A DNA stretch of 32,787 bases from an uncultured Spirochaetia bacterium (GCA_947038115.1 CAMQVF010000014.1:1-32787); one strand, 5' to 3'; numbered from the stretch's first letter, positions 15,590 through 24,077 are shown. Notes: generated by a model from the letters alone, not told the origin. Numbers and translations: made by a program.

Positions 15590-16606
15590 TTAATCTTTAA
15601 AGTAAGCGTCTTCAGCTAAACTTACGTTTTCTTCTGTTATAATTTTATATGGCAAACGTATCGATTTACCGTCATCAAAAACCCACTTGGTGTTTTCTAA
15701 AGGCTCAATACCATTGGCAACATTAAACAAAACTTCGACAATAGCAGTCGCATGCTCTTTAGGATCTTGCAAAACTGTTCCAACAGCTGCACCATATTTA
15801 ATCTCTTTTACAAAATCAGGCAGCCCATCCACACCAACTATAGGAATAAACTTGTCAGGGTCTCCCAAATTATACCCGCTATCACGAATTGCCATCAAAG
15901 CACCTAAAGCCATAGCATCATTATTCGATATAATATACTCGATTTTATCACCATATTCATCAAGCCATTTTTTCGTAATATTATTTGCTCTCGCTTTCTC
16001 CCAAAAAGCTACTTCTTTATCAAGCTCTTTTATTTTCACACCATTATTTATTAGATAATTAGTTACAAAATGGCTTCTGTATAAAGTATCATTATGTTCC
16101 AAGTCGCCTTGAAGCATTACATATTGAATTATTCCGTCTTTATTTTTATCATAAGAAGGTTTTTTCTTTAGACTATTAGCTATAATCTTCCCTTGCATAG
16201 TACCAGCATCTTCAGGTTTACCGCCGATATACCAAGCGTTTTTATAACTGCCAAGCTCCCCTCTCAAAGGCTCACGATTAAAAAACACTATTGGAATATT
16301 TCTAGCCTTAGCTTGTTCTATTATATATTTGCTTGAATTACGATTAACTAAATTGACAGCCAAAGCATCAACATTTTTATCAAGCATCATATCGACTAAA
16401 TCATTTTGCATAGCCTGACTATTTTGCGAATTACGTATTAGTATATTCGCTTTACTTTTCGCTATATCATCAATAGACTTTCTAACATAATAGATAAAGT
16501 TGTCGTCATATCTATAAATAACAACTCCAATATTAGGTTTTGGTTTAGAAATTAAACTAATACTAAAAATAAAAGTTAAAATAAAAACAAAAATTATCTT
16601 ATTCAT
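15590..16606 (-). CDS. mglB: MglB-like galactose/glucose-binding periplasmic protein
   Basis: This 338-aa periplasmic binding protein captures galactose/glucose for an ABC importer or a chemoreceptor. The start is ATG at 16606, preceded by AAGGGG; an in-frame upstream start would spoil the signal peptide MNKIIFVFILTFIFSISLIS. The E. coli MglB calcium loop is present (DKNKDGIIQ, from residue 153), as are ligand positions H171/D173/R177 (LEHNDTLYR), W202, the NNDAMALGA block (228-236) and D260 (VGVDGLPD). The ligand Asn of the GTVLND motif is Gln280 here (GTVLQD). Unlike the MglB lipoproteins I know of from spirochetes, no lipobox cysteine is seen. No mglA/mglC permease genes are adjacent. It is divergent to the XRE regulator, a possible repressor. 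Confidence 0.9.
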   Translation of the reverse strand: MNKIIFVFILTFIFSISLISKPKPNIGVVIYRYDDNFIYYVRKSIDDIAKSKANILIRNSQNSQAMQNDLVDMMLDKNVDALAVNLVNRNSSKYIIEQAKARNIPIVFFNREPLRGELGSYKNAWYIGGKPEDAGTMQGKIIANSLKKKPSYDKNKDGIIQYVMLQGDLEHNDTLYRSHFVTNYLINNGVKIKELDKEVAFWEKARANNITKKWLDEYGDKIEYIISNNDAMALGALMAIRDSGYNLGDPDKFIPIVGVDGLPDFVKEIKYGAAVGTVLQDPKEHATAIVEVLFNVANGIEPLENTKWVFDDGKSIRLPYKIITEENVSLAEDAYFKD

Positions 16607-16645
16607 TAATTTACCCCTTATCCTTAAATATTCCACATGCTATAT

Positions 16646-16673
16646 AGTATAGACAATATCACTCTTAAGTCAA
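16646..16673 (-). promoter_or_regulatory. Promoter of mglB
   Basis: On the minus strand TTGACT (16668-16673), a 16-nt spacer and TATACT (16646-16651) match the sigma-70 consensus well. Transcription would start near 16639, with a ~33-nt leader carrying AAGGGG before the ATG at 16606. Confidence 0.7.
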
Positions 16674-16839
16674 GAATTATATGAAGTGTAAACAAAGTAT
16701 AACAAGAACTTTAAATATTTAATATACTAAATAAATTAAAAATATTAATTTTAGCAACCGATTACAATATATATATGGTTTAATCTTTTAATCTTACTTA
16801 TTACTATCATCGAACACTAGCTTTTCTCGGAGGTTTATT

Positions 16840-17238
16840 ATGAATAGCAGTACTTTGTTGAACAATTTAGGGTCAAATATCAGATCCTATAGAAAGCGTA
16901 AAGGTCTAACAATAGACGAACTCGCTGAGATGTCGAGTCTTTCCGGTAAATATTTACAAGGAGTGGAAGTTGGAATTAGAAATATATCAATTAAAAACCT
17001 GAACAAGGTTGCTATATCTCTAAATATTTCACCAGACATACTTTTAAATATTGATACGAAATCTTTAGAGAACAAGGAGGAAAAAATATTTACTATATCT
17101 GAAAAACTTAAACATTTTGAAATTACCAAGCTTGATTTTATCGGTAACATGCTTGATAATTTGGGAGATGTTATGACTTCTTCAGGTAAAGAAATTAAAG
17201 TTGAGAAAACAACTAAAAAAATCAAGGATAATAAATAA
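16840..17238 (+). CDS. XRE-family (HTH_3) DNA-binding regulator
   Basis: This is a 132-aa protein with a single Cro/CI-type helix-turn-helix at residues ~11-70 (LGSNIRSYRKRKGLTIDELA ... YLQGVEVGIRNISIKNLNKVA). The remaining half is short, charged and Lys-rich at the end, with no visible sensor domain. GGAGG just before the ATG is a strong ribosome site. It is transcribed away from mglB, with 233 nt between the two starts, so control of mglB or of itself is plausible but not shown. No clear -35/-10 was found for it; TACTAT near 16802-16807 with a poor -35 is the best candidate. Confidence 0.85.
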   Translation: MNSSTLLNNLGSNIRSYRKRKGLTIDELAEMSSLSGKYLQGVEVGIRNISIKNLNKVAISLNISPDILLNIDTKSLENKEEKIFTISEKLKHFEITKLDFIGNMLDNLGDVMTSSGKEIKVEKTTKKIKDNK

Positions 17239-17277
17239 GATTTAACTTCATTGTTTCAACTTTTAAATTTGATACTC

Positions 17278-17306
17278 TTTACAAATTTCGAAAATATTGA
17301 TAGAAT
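17278..17306 (+). promoter_or_regulatory. Promoter of the ABC-transporter/uvrD operon
   Basis: TTTACA (17278-17283), exactly 17 nt, then TAGAAT (17301-17306): a good sigma-70 promoter with a predicted start near 17313 and a ~20-nt leader containing AGAAGGA before ATG 17334. Confidence 0.6.
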
Positions 17307-17333
17307 ATATTTCAAGTATATAGAAGGAAAAAC

Positions 17334-18290
17334 ATGATAAAAATCGAAAATTTAGTAAAATTCTATGGTGAGTATCAAGCATTAAAAGGTATATCATGTA
17401 CTATTAATAAAGGCGAAATAGTAGGTTTTCTAGGGCCAAATGGTGCTGGAAAAAGTACTATGATGCGTATTATTACTGGATACTTGCCTGCAACAAGTGG
17501 TTATGTACATTTAGACGAATTTGAGGTTTATGAAAACCCTATTGAAGTTAAACGACGTATTGGATATACTCCTGAAAACGTCTCACTTTATAATGAGATG
17601 AGCGTTTCGGAGTATCTTAAATTTTGTTCAATGCTTAAAGGCATAAAAAACAAAGATAGAAAAAAAAGAATCGATGAAACTATTCAACTCACAGGCTTAA
17701 CGGAATATCGAAATAGACTAATCGGACATTTATCAAAAGGCTATAAACAACGTACAGGAATAGCACAGGCGATATTGAGTGATCCTGATGTTTTAATTTT
17801 GGATGAGCCAACTAGTGGTCTTGACCCTAATCAACTTATAGATATAAGGGCATTGATAAAAAATTTAGCTGGAAAACGTACTGTTATATTATCAACTCAC
17901 ATTCTTAGTGAGGTAGAAGAGATGTGCGAAAGAGCTTTGATAATTGACCAAGGTGTGCTTATCGCCGAAGACACAATTGAAGGCTTAAAAGTCGCTATGG
18001 ATAAAGAAATTTTAGGTGCTAATATTGAACTTAAAGTTGACGGTAAAAGAGAAAAAGAAGCGCTTCAAGCAATAAGAGAAGTTGAAGGCGTTGTGCAAGC
18101 TTATGAAGGCACTAGAGGCAATATAATTGTTGAAGGTGAAAGAGGGCTTGACATTAGACCTATCATTGCACGTCATATCATAAATAAAGGCTTTAACCTA
18201 GTTGAGCTTAAAAGTCTTGAACGTAGTCTTGAAGATGTCTTCATATACTTCACCGACAAAAAGAAAAACGAAAATAAGGATCAAGAGTAA
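17334..18290 (+). CDS. ABC transporter ATPase, GldA/CcmA type
   Basis: This 318-aa ATPase energises an ABC-2 type exporter. Motifs are complete: Walker A GPNGAGKST (34-42), signature LSKGY (133-137), Walker B VLILDEP with catalytic E158, D-loop SGLD and switch H189 (STH). Residues ~215-318 form the extra C-terminal domain seen in GldA/ABC-2 exporters (AIREVEGVVQAYEGTRGNII). Its stop overlaps the start of the permease gene by one base (TAATG), so the two are translationally coupled. The substrate is unknown. In Bacteroidetes, GldA acts in gliding; in spirochetes the same architecture occurs without gliding, so the name only indicates family. Confidence 0.93.
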   Translation: MIKIENLVKFYGEYQALKGISCTINKGEIVGFLGPNGAGKSTMMRIITGYLPATSGYVHLDEFEVYENPIEVKRRIGYTPENVSLYNEMSVSEYLKFCSMLKGIKNKDRKKRIDETIQLTGLTEYRNRLIGHLSKGYKQRTGIAQAILSDPDVLILDEPTSGLDPNQLIDIRALIKNLAGKRTVILSTHILSEVEEMCERALIIDQGVLIAEDTIEGLKVAMDKEILGANIELKVDGKREKEALQAIREVEGVVQAYEGTRGNIIVEGERGLDIRPIIARHIINKGFNLVELKSLERSLEDVFIYFTDKKKNENKDQE

Positions 18291-18997
18291 TGAACAATAT
18301 ATTCGCAATATTCACAAGGGAAATAAAGTCATTTTATGTATCCCCTCTTTATTATATATTAGGCTTTATATATTTAGCACTCACTGGTTATTTTTTCACA
18401 GTAGAAATATATTACAGCCGATTAGCCGTTATGGAAAATAGCATATATAATATTGGATTTTTTACAATTTTATTTCTTTCAATACTCTGTATGAAATTAA
18501 TTGCCGAAGAACGTTCGACTGGAACATTTGAACTTATAATGACTTCGCCTATAACATCGCTTCAATATGTCATAGGTAAATATTTATCTGTTCTTTTAGT
18601 TTACACATCTTTACTTGCAATGACTTTAATTTATCCTATTTTGCTTATGTCTTTTGGTAAACCCGACATTGGTATTATACTTAGTGGATATTTAGGTTTG
18701 TTTCTACTGGGTGCTGCCATTTTAGGACTTGGCTTAATTGCGACAAGTATATCAAAAAGTCAATTAGTTGCTGCCATTTTAGGTGTATCTATGGCTTTAT
18801 TCGCTTATATTCTAAATTGGCTTAGCGAAATGTTTAATAATGCACGTGGATTTCTTAATGCTGTTTCTATTACGACATATTTTTCTGACTTCACTCGTGG
18901 TTTAATCGATGTTCAAAATATATTATTTTTTGTAATATGGATTATCGTTTGCATTGCAATTGCCACAATGTTTGTTGAATCATATAAATGGCAATAA
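18290..18997 (+). CDS. ABC-2 type permease, GldF-like
   Basis: This is a 235-aa integral membrane protein with about six transmembrane helices; the N-terminal half carries the typical ABC-2 block TREIKSFYVSPLYYILGFIY ... AEERSTGTFELIMTSPITSLQYVIGKY, which is the GldF-family signature. The start ATG overlaps the ATPase stop. In many bacteria GldF is followed by, or fused to, a large auxiliary GldG protein (DUF4350/ABC-type uncharacterised transport component); here the next gene is a DNA helicase 9 nt downstream, so the usual third component is absent from the locus. The transported substrate cannot be inferred. Confidence 0.9.
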   Translation: MNNIFAIFTREIKSFYVSPLYYILGFIYLALTGYFFTVEIYYSRLAVMENSIYNIGFFTILFLSILCMKLIAEERSTGTFELIMTSPITSLQYVIGKYLSVLLVYTSLLAMTLIYPILLMSFGKPDIGIILSGYLGLFLLGAAILGLGLIATSISKSQLVAAILGVSMALFAYILNWLSEMFNNARGFLNAVSITTYFSDFTRGLIDVQNILFFVIWIIVCIAIATMFVESYKWQ

Positions 18998-19006
18998 AAA
19001 AATAGA

Positions 19007-21010
19007 ATGAATACAGAAGATAATATATTCTCTAATATAAGTGAAGTGCAAGAAAATGCCATAAAACATAATGACTCGACACTGCTTCTTTTGGCTGGTG
19101 CTGGCAGTGGAAAAACTCTTGTTATAACAAAAAAAATTGCCTATTTAGTTCAAGTGCTTCATGTGCCACCTGAAAATATTATGGCTGTAACTTTTACAAA
19201 TAAGTCCGCTAAAGAAATGAAAGAAAGAGCATCTCATTTGCTTAAAAACATTCATCCTTACAGGCTTAATATACGCACATTCCATTCGCAAGCTTTGAGA
19301 ATACTTAAAACTGATTATGCCCAAATTGGCTATAAAGCTAATTTTACTATTGTTGATGAGCAAGATAAATTGACAATAATGAAAAATGCTATTAAATTTA
19401 ATAATATCGAAGTTCCTAAAGATATAAATATTAAAGCTTGTTTGAAATTAATATCTAAAGCTAAAAATAGCGAATATGATGTTTATGAATATTTAAAAGA
19501 AGTAGAAAAATATGGCGATATATTTACTCGACTTTATAGAGCATATAGTGAATATTCATTAACTGAAAATGTTATGGATTTTGACGACTTGATTATTAAT
19601 GTCATAAAATTATTTGAGCAAGAAAATGATGTTTTGGAATTTTACAGAAGACAATGGCGATATATTTTAGTTGATGAATTTCAAGACACAAATTATTTAC
19701 AATATAAATTTATCAATCTATTAACTCAAAATAATGATAATCAACTCACTGTAGTCGGCGATGATGACCAGAGTATTTACGCTTTTCGTGGCGCTAAAGT
19801 TTCTAATATACTAGACTTCAAAACTGACTATCCTGACACTTTTACTGTAAAACTTGAAGAAAATTATCGATGCCCCAAAGATATTGTCGAAGCGGCATTA
19901 AGTGTAATTAGACATAATAAAAACCGACATGATAAAAATGTATTTTCAAATAAAGAAAACGAAAACAAAATTCAAAACTGGATTTTCGCAAGCGACTTAG
20001 ACGAAGCTAAAAAAGTTGCCGAAGAAATCGAATGCTTATTTGATGATGGATTTCAAGCTAAAGATATAGTAATTTTATTTAGAACTAATAGCCAGTCGAG
20101 GCTTTATGAAAAAGAATTACTCGCTCATAATATTGATTATAAAATTGTTGGTGGCACTGGATTTTTCGAGCGGGCAGAAATTAAAGATGCTATCGCTTTT
20201 TTAAGATTATTTGCTTCACTTTTTGATAATGTAAGCTTTAGACGAATTATAAATAAACCACCTAGGTCAATAGGTGAAAAAACTTTGTCGACAATCGAGC
20301 TATTTGCCTATGAAAATAATATAGCTTTATATGAAGCAATTGAGCAATTAGACAATATAAAAGTAACTAAAAAAACAAAAGAAAAATTAATCGACTTTAA
20401 AAATCTAATTGAAGCTACAAGAGAAAAAATAGAAAATAATTTAAAAGATATTGAATTAATTTTCACTTCATTTCTTTTAAGCATCGATTATTATAGCATA
20501 TATAAAGGCGATGAAGACCTTCGAAGTGTGATTGCGACTGATAATATTAAAGAACTTTTTAGAGCATTTTACGACTATAAAGCAGCACATGCTGAAATTG
20601 ATGAGAATTCTATGCTTATATCATTTTTAGAAGAATTAACACTAACAAGAGATGTAGAAAACGCCAATGATGACGTTGTAACATTAATGACAGTTCATAA
20701 TGCTAAAGGTTTAGAATATGAAACTGTATTCCTCACTGGTCTTGAAATGGGAGTATTCCCTCATTATTTTTCACTTGAAGAAGAAAACGGCATTGATGAA
20801 GAAAGAAGACTTTGCTATGTCGCTATAACAAGAGCTAAAAGACGGCTTTATCTAACTCAATCATCAAGACGAAGAAATGCAATGGGTATTGAATATAATA
20901 AACCGTCAATTTTCTTAAATGATATTCCTAAAAAACTACTTGAAACTAAATATATCGAAAGTTATAACCCGAATTATATAGATATTGATGACGATGCTTT
21001 TCATTATTAA
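19007..21010 (+). CDS. UvrD/PcrA/Rep-family superfamily-1 DNA helicase
   Basis: This 667-aa 3'-5' helicase acts in DNA repair and replication restart. SF1A motifs occur in order: motif I LAGAGSGKT (Walker A, 29-37), Ia VTFTNKSAKEM, motif II LVDEFQDTN, motif III VVGDDDQSIYAFRGA, motif IV FRTNSQSR, motif V TVHNAKGLEYETVF and motif VI CYVAITRAKRRLYLT. The protein is shorter than most PcrA/UvrD (~720 aa) and ends soon after motif VI, lacking the C-terminal tail that in PcrA binds RNA polymerase; the length is close to Rep. The gene starts 9 nt after the permease with no clear ribosome site, suggesting coupling to it, an unusual pairing. pcrA, uvrD and rep are all possible names. Confidence 0.94.
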   Translation: MNTEDNIFSNISEVQENAIKHNDSTLLLLAGAGSGKTLVITKKIAYLVQVLHVPPENIMAVTFTNKSAKEMKERASHLLKNIHPYRLNIRTFHSQALRILKTDYAQIGYKANFTIVDEQDKLTIMKNAIKFNNIEVPKDINIKACLKLISKAKNSEYDVYEYLKEVEKYGDIFTRLYRAYSEYSLTENVMDFDDLIINVIKLFEQENDVLEFYRRQWRYILVDEFQDTNYLQYKFINLLTQNNDNQLTVVGDDDQSIYAFRGAKVSNILDFKTDYPDTFTVKLEENYRCPKDIVEAALSVIRHNKNRHDKNVFSNKENENKIQNWIFASDLDEAKKVAEEIECLFDDGFQAKDIVILFRTNSQSRLYEKELLAHNIDYKIVGGTGFFERAEIKDAIAFLRLFASLFDNVSFRRIINKPPRSIGEKTLSTIELFAYENNIALYEAIEQLDNIKVTKKTKEKLIDFKNLIEATREKIENNLKDIELIFTSFLLSIDYYSIYKGDEDLRSVIATDNIKELFRAFYDYKAAHAEIDENSMLISFLEELTLTRDVENANDDVVTLMTVHNAKGLEYETVFLTGLEMGVFPHYFSLEEENGIDEERRLCYVAITRAKRRLYLTQSSRRRNAMGIEYNKPSIFLNDIPKKLLETKYIESYNPNYIDIDDDAFHY

Positions 21011-21097
21011 ATAAAAAAGTATAGTTTTAGACTAAAAAGAGAACATTAAGAAGTGGTGTAATAGCCATTTTAAACGATAATAAACAACGTAGGGTTT

Positions 21098-21166
21098 TTA
21101 AAGCCTATTATTAATAAACCCTAGCGAAGAATGATCATCTGTATTTTGGTCGATGATTTTTTTCAT
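21098..21166 (-). CDS. Possible 22-aa peptide, antisense in the gap
   Basis: An ATG at 21166 on the minus strand is preceded by an excellent ribosome site (AAAAAGGAGG ending 6 nt upstream). The product begins MKKIIDQNTDDHSSLG and ends FINNRL, and the codons (ATC, GAC, TCG) suit the genome. A leader hairpin (the reverse of the 21185-21215 terminator stem) lies upstream, but no good minus-strand promoter was seen. It could be a leader peptide, a toxin-like small ORF or chance. Confidence 0.3.
   Translation of the reverse strand: MKKIIDQNTDDHSSLGFINNRL
21134..21163 (+). terminator. Possible weak terminator after uvrD
   Basis: A 6-bp stem ATCATC (21134-21139) / GATGAT (21152-21157) with a 12-nt loop is followed directly by seven T residues. 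The stem is short and AT-rich, so efficiency is doubtful; it may be part of the candidate small RNA. Confidence 0.35.
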
Positions 21167-21184
21167 TACGTCCTCCTTTTTGTG

Positions 21185-21220
21185 AGCCTGCTATAAGTGT
21201 CTCCTTTAGCAGGCTTTTTT
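21185..21220 (+). terminator. Strong rho-independent terminator
   Basis: AGCCTGCTA (21185-21193) pairs with TAGCAGGCT (21207-21215) around a 13-nt loop, followed by a run of six T. It ends the upstream uvrD/small-RNA transcript just before the promoter of the hydrolase gene. Confidence 0.85.
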
Positions 21221-21234
21221 ATTTATAAATATAA

Positions 21235-21263
21235 TTGAAAAAAATAATTAAATCTGATACTAT
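21235..21263 (+). promoter_or_regulatory. Promoter of the metallo-hydrolase gene
   Basis: TTGAAA (21235-21240), 17 nt, then TACTAT (21258-21263) gives a good sigma-70 promoter with a predicted start near 21270, right after the upstream terminator. CAGGAG before ATG 21314 is the ribosome site. Confidence 0.65.
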
Positions 21264-21313
21264 TAATCTGGTAATTTAATACCAAATAATTCTATTTTTC
21301 AGGAGAAATTAAA

Positions 21314-21937
21314 ATGAATGATTTAGAAATATATGCAGTAAATAGAAATGTATATGCCATGAACTCATACTTAGTGATATCAGAAGGTGAAGGCATGATA
21401 ATAGACACACCATCAGACCCTTTTGATATAAAAAAATATGATGAACTACTTAACGGTCGAAAACTAAAATATGTTATCTACACTCATGGACATTATGACC
21501 ATATTGCAGGTAGCATTGAAGCAAGAGAACATTATAAAAACGCGATACACTTGGCTCATCCAACAGAATATATATACTTCACCGATTCAACATATAATTT
21601 AAGCAATGAATTTGGCAAAGGTGCAGGCTATCCTATTCCAGATAAACCAATAAAAGAAAATGACACAATCGAAATTGGTCGCCACTCATTTAAAGTTATA
21701 GACACCCCAGGGCATACTTTGGGTGGAATATCATTATATAACAGCGAAGGACATTTGTTTACTGGCGATACATTATTCTCTTTTGGACTTGGACGAACTG
21801 ACTTCAAAGGTGGAGATTTCAACACAATTAAAAAAAGTATTGAAAAATTATTCACATACCCTGATAATACATTAATATATCCAGGGCATAATGAATACGC
21901 CACGAAGTTATCACAAAGAAAACAAATGGGGATATAA
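21314..21937 (+). CDS. Metallo-beta-lactamase-fold hydrolase (glyoxalase II-like)
   Basis: This 207-aa protein has the full dinuclear metal-site set of the glyoxalase II-like branch: THGHYDH (H58, H60, D62, H63), H134 in DTPGHTLGG, D152 in FTGDTLF and H192 in YPGHNEY. The N-terminal MNSYLVISEGEGMIIDTPSD is the usual fold start. At ~207 aa it lacks the long C-terminal substrate-binding extension of true glyoxalase II (~250 aa), so it belongs to the small YcbL/GloB-like hydrolases; the thioester or other substrate is unknown. It is transcribed alone from its own promoter, and its stop lies 1 nt from the end of the convergent tail-like gene. Confidence 0.93.
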   Translation: MNDLEIYAVNRNVYAMNSYLVISEGEGMIIDTPSDPFDIKKYDELLNGRKLKYVIYTHGHYDHIAGSIEAREHYKNAIHLAHPTEYIYFTDSTYNLSNEFGKGAGYPIPDKPIKENDTIEIGRHSFKVIDTPGHTLGGISLYNSEGHLFTGDTLFSFGLGRTDFKGGDFNTIKKSIEKLFTYPDNTLIYPGHNEYATKLSQRKQMGI

Positions 21938-21938
21938 T

Positions 21939-24017
21939 CTATAAAGTGATAAAATTTATTTTTTCAGATTTATAATTATTTCCATCTTCGTCATATAGCC
22001 TAAGAATATCATAATTGATGCTGTCGTCATATTCGATGTTTGTTTCATCTCTATTAACGCTTTCAAATATGATATTCATTTGCCTTGTTTGTCTCGAGAA
22101 GTTATAACGAATTTCTGTTACAATAAAAGTTTTAGATCTGTTTATACTCGGTGCTATAATTTTACAAGCATCATTCAATTTTAATGTTGGAATAATCCCA
22201 CCCATCACAAGGCTGCATTCCACTCTCGTTATAGGCATAGAACGGCATTCAACTATTGCTCTAGCCACTTTTTGAGCCATGACACTCGAGGTTATAAAAT
22301 CATTCTCTATTTTTTTACCCTCTTTTTTGCCATATCTTTCGATGCTTGCTTGGCTGCGATGCTCTCCAATATAGGTCTCAGTAAGGGACAAAGGCGTCGC
22401 ACGTACAATTAAAGAAGTGTTAACATCGATAACTGGTAGCCACTGGAAAGTCTTATTTCTAGCAACTAAGGCAAGCTCTCCACATTTTTTTGTGTCATTA
22501 AACGAGACTCTCGACACTCCCCCTTCTAATTGAGTTTCATCCTCCGCTAGCGATATAAAACTCTGATTGATATATTTATAATTAATATGAGCAACAGGAC
22601 GTCTGTCTGGATTTTGAGTAATTAAGTCGATAATAAACTTTTTTTCAGGCTCTGTGGCACTAACCTCTAAAACAACACGAGCAACATCTTGTTCTACAAA
22701 GTGTTCGGTTTCAGTTCTACCAAAAACAGATTGTGAGTTTATAAGTTTGTTTGTATCTGTAAATATAGTCATCTCTCTGATATTATTACTGCTCGATATC
22801 GTATATTTAGTTTTTTCATTAGGATTTGAACGCATAAAATGAATACGTCCATACATATCATCAAATAGTCGATAAAACACCGCCTCTCCTCTACTCTCAT
22901 CTATGTCATAGGCGATTTCTAAAATCATATTAAAATAATCTCTGATAGTTTTACCATCCGATATAATAATAGGCTCTTTTGGTTTTATGATAATATTAGT
23001 TGTTTCAAACACTCCTAAAATATCATCGCTATAAAACTCAGACTTCTTCAAAACCGACAAAATAATATCTTCAATTTTATGCTCACCTTCAAAACTTAAA
23101 GACCCCAATGATTCATCTAAAATAGATTTAAATATTGTCTGTGCCGTAATAGATATTGTGTGTTCTTTATTCGATATAACAACTCTTGGACTTTCGATAG
23201 TACCCAAAAAAACAGGATGAGTGTCAAAGTTTTGGCTTGTATTAATAGTTATCGATTTTAATGGCGATGAAGTTTCATTTTTGGCGAGTATAATATATTG
23301 AATACTTTTTGCTTTTTTATTTATAGCAATAGTTTTTGAAAGTGGTATCATATCAGAGAAAGCTTTCTCATCGATATTTTCATCTTCCAAACATACTCTA
23401 TATGCAAAAAATAAATTATCAAAAGCGTCAATATCAATTTCAATAGTTTTTACAAATGACAACTCGGTAAGCGAATCATTAAGCGAAACATTTATAACTT
23501 TTGAAAGATAAACTCCACAATATTCAATGTCAGCGAAATATTTACTAGTGGCATTAGGTATTAAATCTTTTGATATTCCACCATAGGCAAAAAATAAAAA
23601 ACCATCAGAATTAAATTTTATATTATTATAATAATAGCTTTCATTAAAATCATTATGATAATTATCTATATTGTTAATAAAATTTTCGCTAGCAGTAATA
23701 TATTTCTTATTTGTTTTATTTATTTTATACCCTAAAAATATTCTTATTTTCGAGTCGGGCAAAATATGCACTATATCTATATTATTATTATTTTCATCAA
23801 TAGAATAGTTATTATTAAAATTATTAAGTTTAATGCTCGCCGTAGACATCGGTGGCATAACCGAATATATTAGAGTTCTATTATCATCACGAGAAATCGC
23901 CACATCAAAGCTAACAACATCTTTGAGCGTCACCCATGACAATATATTTTTATCGAAAATTTCAATTAATGCGACAACATGATTATTCGTTTTGTTAATC
24001 TCTTCAAGTAAAGACAT
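21939..24017 (-). CDS. Phage-tail-like structural protein (tentative), lone gene
   Basis: A 692-aa protein without signal peptide or long membrane helix. Its N-terminal third contains a block typical of phage tail/baseplate proteins: STASIKLNNFNNNYSIDENN followed by HILPDSKIRIFLGYKI (compare the common 'ATITLxNxDGxFSP ... PGxxVRI' pattern). The C-terminal part has KVARAIVECRSMPITRVECS, a GGIIPTLKLNDACKI segment and TFIVTEIRYNFSRQTRQMN, which resemble the end of tail-tip and late-control proteins. No other tail, capsid or integrase gene is nearby; the neighbours are a hydrolase and mnmE. It may be a remnant or a domesticated component (Brachyspira carry a gene transfer agent, VSH-1). AAGGTG precedes the ATG. 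The assignment rests on pattern recall only. Confidence 0.5.
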   Translation of the reverse strand: MSLLEEINKTNNHVVALIEIFDKNILSWVTLKDVVSFDVAISRDDNRTLIYSVMPPMSTASIKLNNFNNNYSIDENNNNIDIVHILPDSKIRIFLGYKINKTNKKYITASENFINNIDNYHNDFNESYYYNNIKFNSDGFLFFAYGGISKDLIPNATSKYFADIEYCGVYLSKVINVSLNDSLTELSFVKTIEIDIDAFDNLFFAYRVCLEDENIDEKAFSDMIPLSKTIAINKKAKSIQYIILAKNETSSPLKSITINTSQNFDTHPVFLGTIESPRVVISNKEHTISITAQTIFKSILDESLGSLSFEGEHKIEDIILSVLKKSEFYSDDILGVFETTNIIIKPKEPIIISDGKTIRDYFNMILEIAYDIDESRGEAVFYRLFDDMYGRIHFMRSNPNEKTKYTISSSNNIREMTIFTDTNKLINSQSVFGRTETEHFVEQDVARVVLEVSATEPEKKFIIDLITQNPDRRPVAHINYKYINQSFISLAEDETQLEGGVSRVSFNDTKKCGELALVARNKTFQWLPVIDVNTSLIVRATPLSLTETYIGEHRSQASIERYGKKEGKKIENDFITSSVMAQKVARAIVECRSMPITRVECSLVMGGIIPTLKLNDACKIIAPSINRSKTFIVTEIRYNFSRQTRQMNIIFESVNRDETNIEYDDSINYDILRLYDEDGNNYKSEKINFITL

Positions 24018-24077
24018 ATATACACCTTATACAAAAAATATAATATATATATTTTATATAAGATTTTAGCAGTAAAA

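Larger units (their letters stand above)
21011..21313. other. Gene-poor 303-nt gap with hairpins; candidate small RNA
   Basis: No conventional gene fits. On the plus strand the gap holds a hairpin TAGGGTTT/AAACCCTA (21090-21097 and 21116-21123), then ATCATC/GATGAT followed by seven T (21134-21163), then CCTCCTTTT (21172-21180) and finally a strong terminator whose loop contains TCTCCTTT. A weak -10-like TATAGT with a poor -35 lies near 21028. A ~185-nt RNA ending at 21220 would carry two segments complementary to ribosome-binding sites, one in the terminator loop. On the minus strand a 22-codon ORF lies across the middle. It does not match 6S RNA, tmRNA, SRP RNA or a riboswitch that I know. 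Confidence 0.35.

Noticed and set aside
21011-21313. 6S RNA, tmRNA or a known riboswitch in the gap
   Set aside because: The ends do not pair as a 6S rod, there is no tmRNA CCA end or tag frame, and no riboswitch core is visible.
21939-24017. Prophage or intact phage region
   Set aside because: Only a single tail-like gene is present; there is no integrase, capsid, terminase or lysis gene and no attachment-site repeat was noticed.
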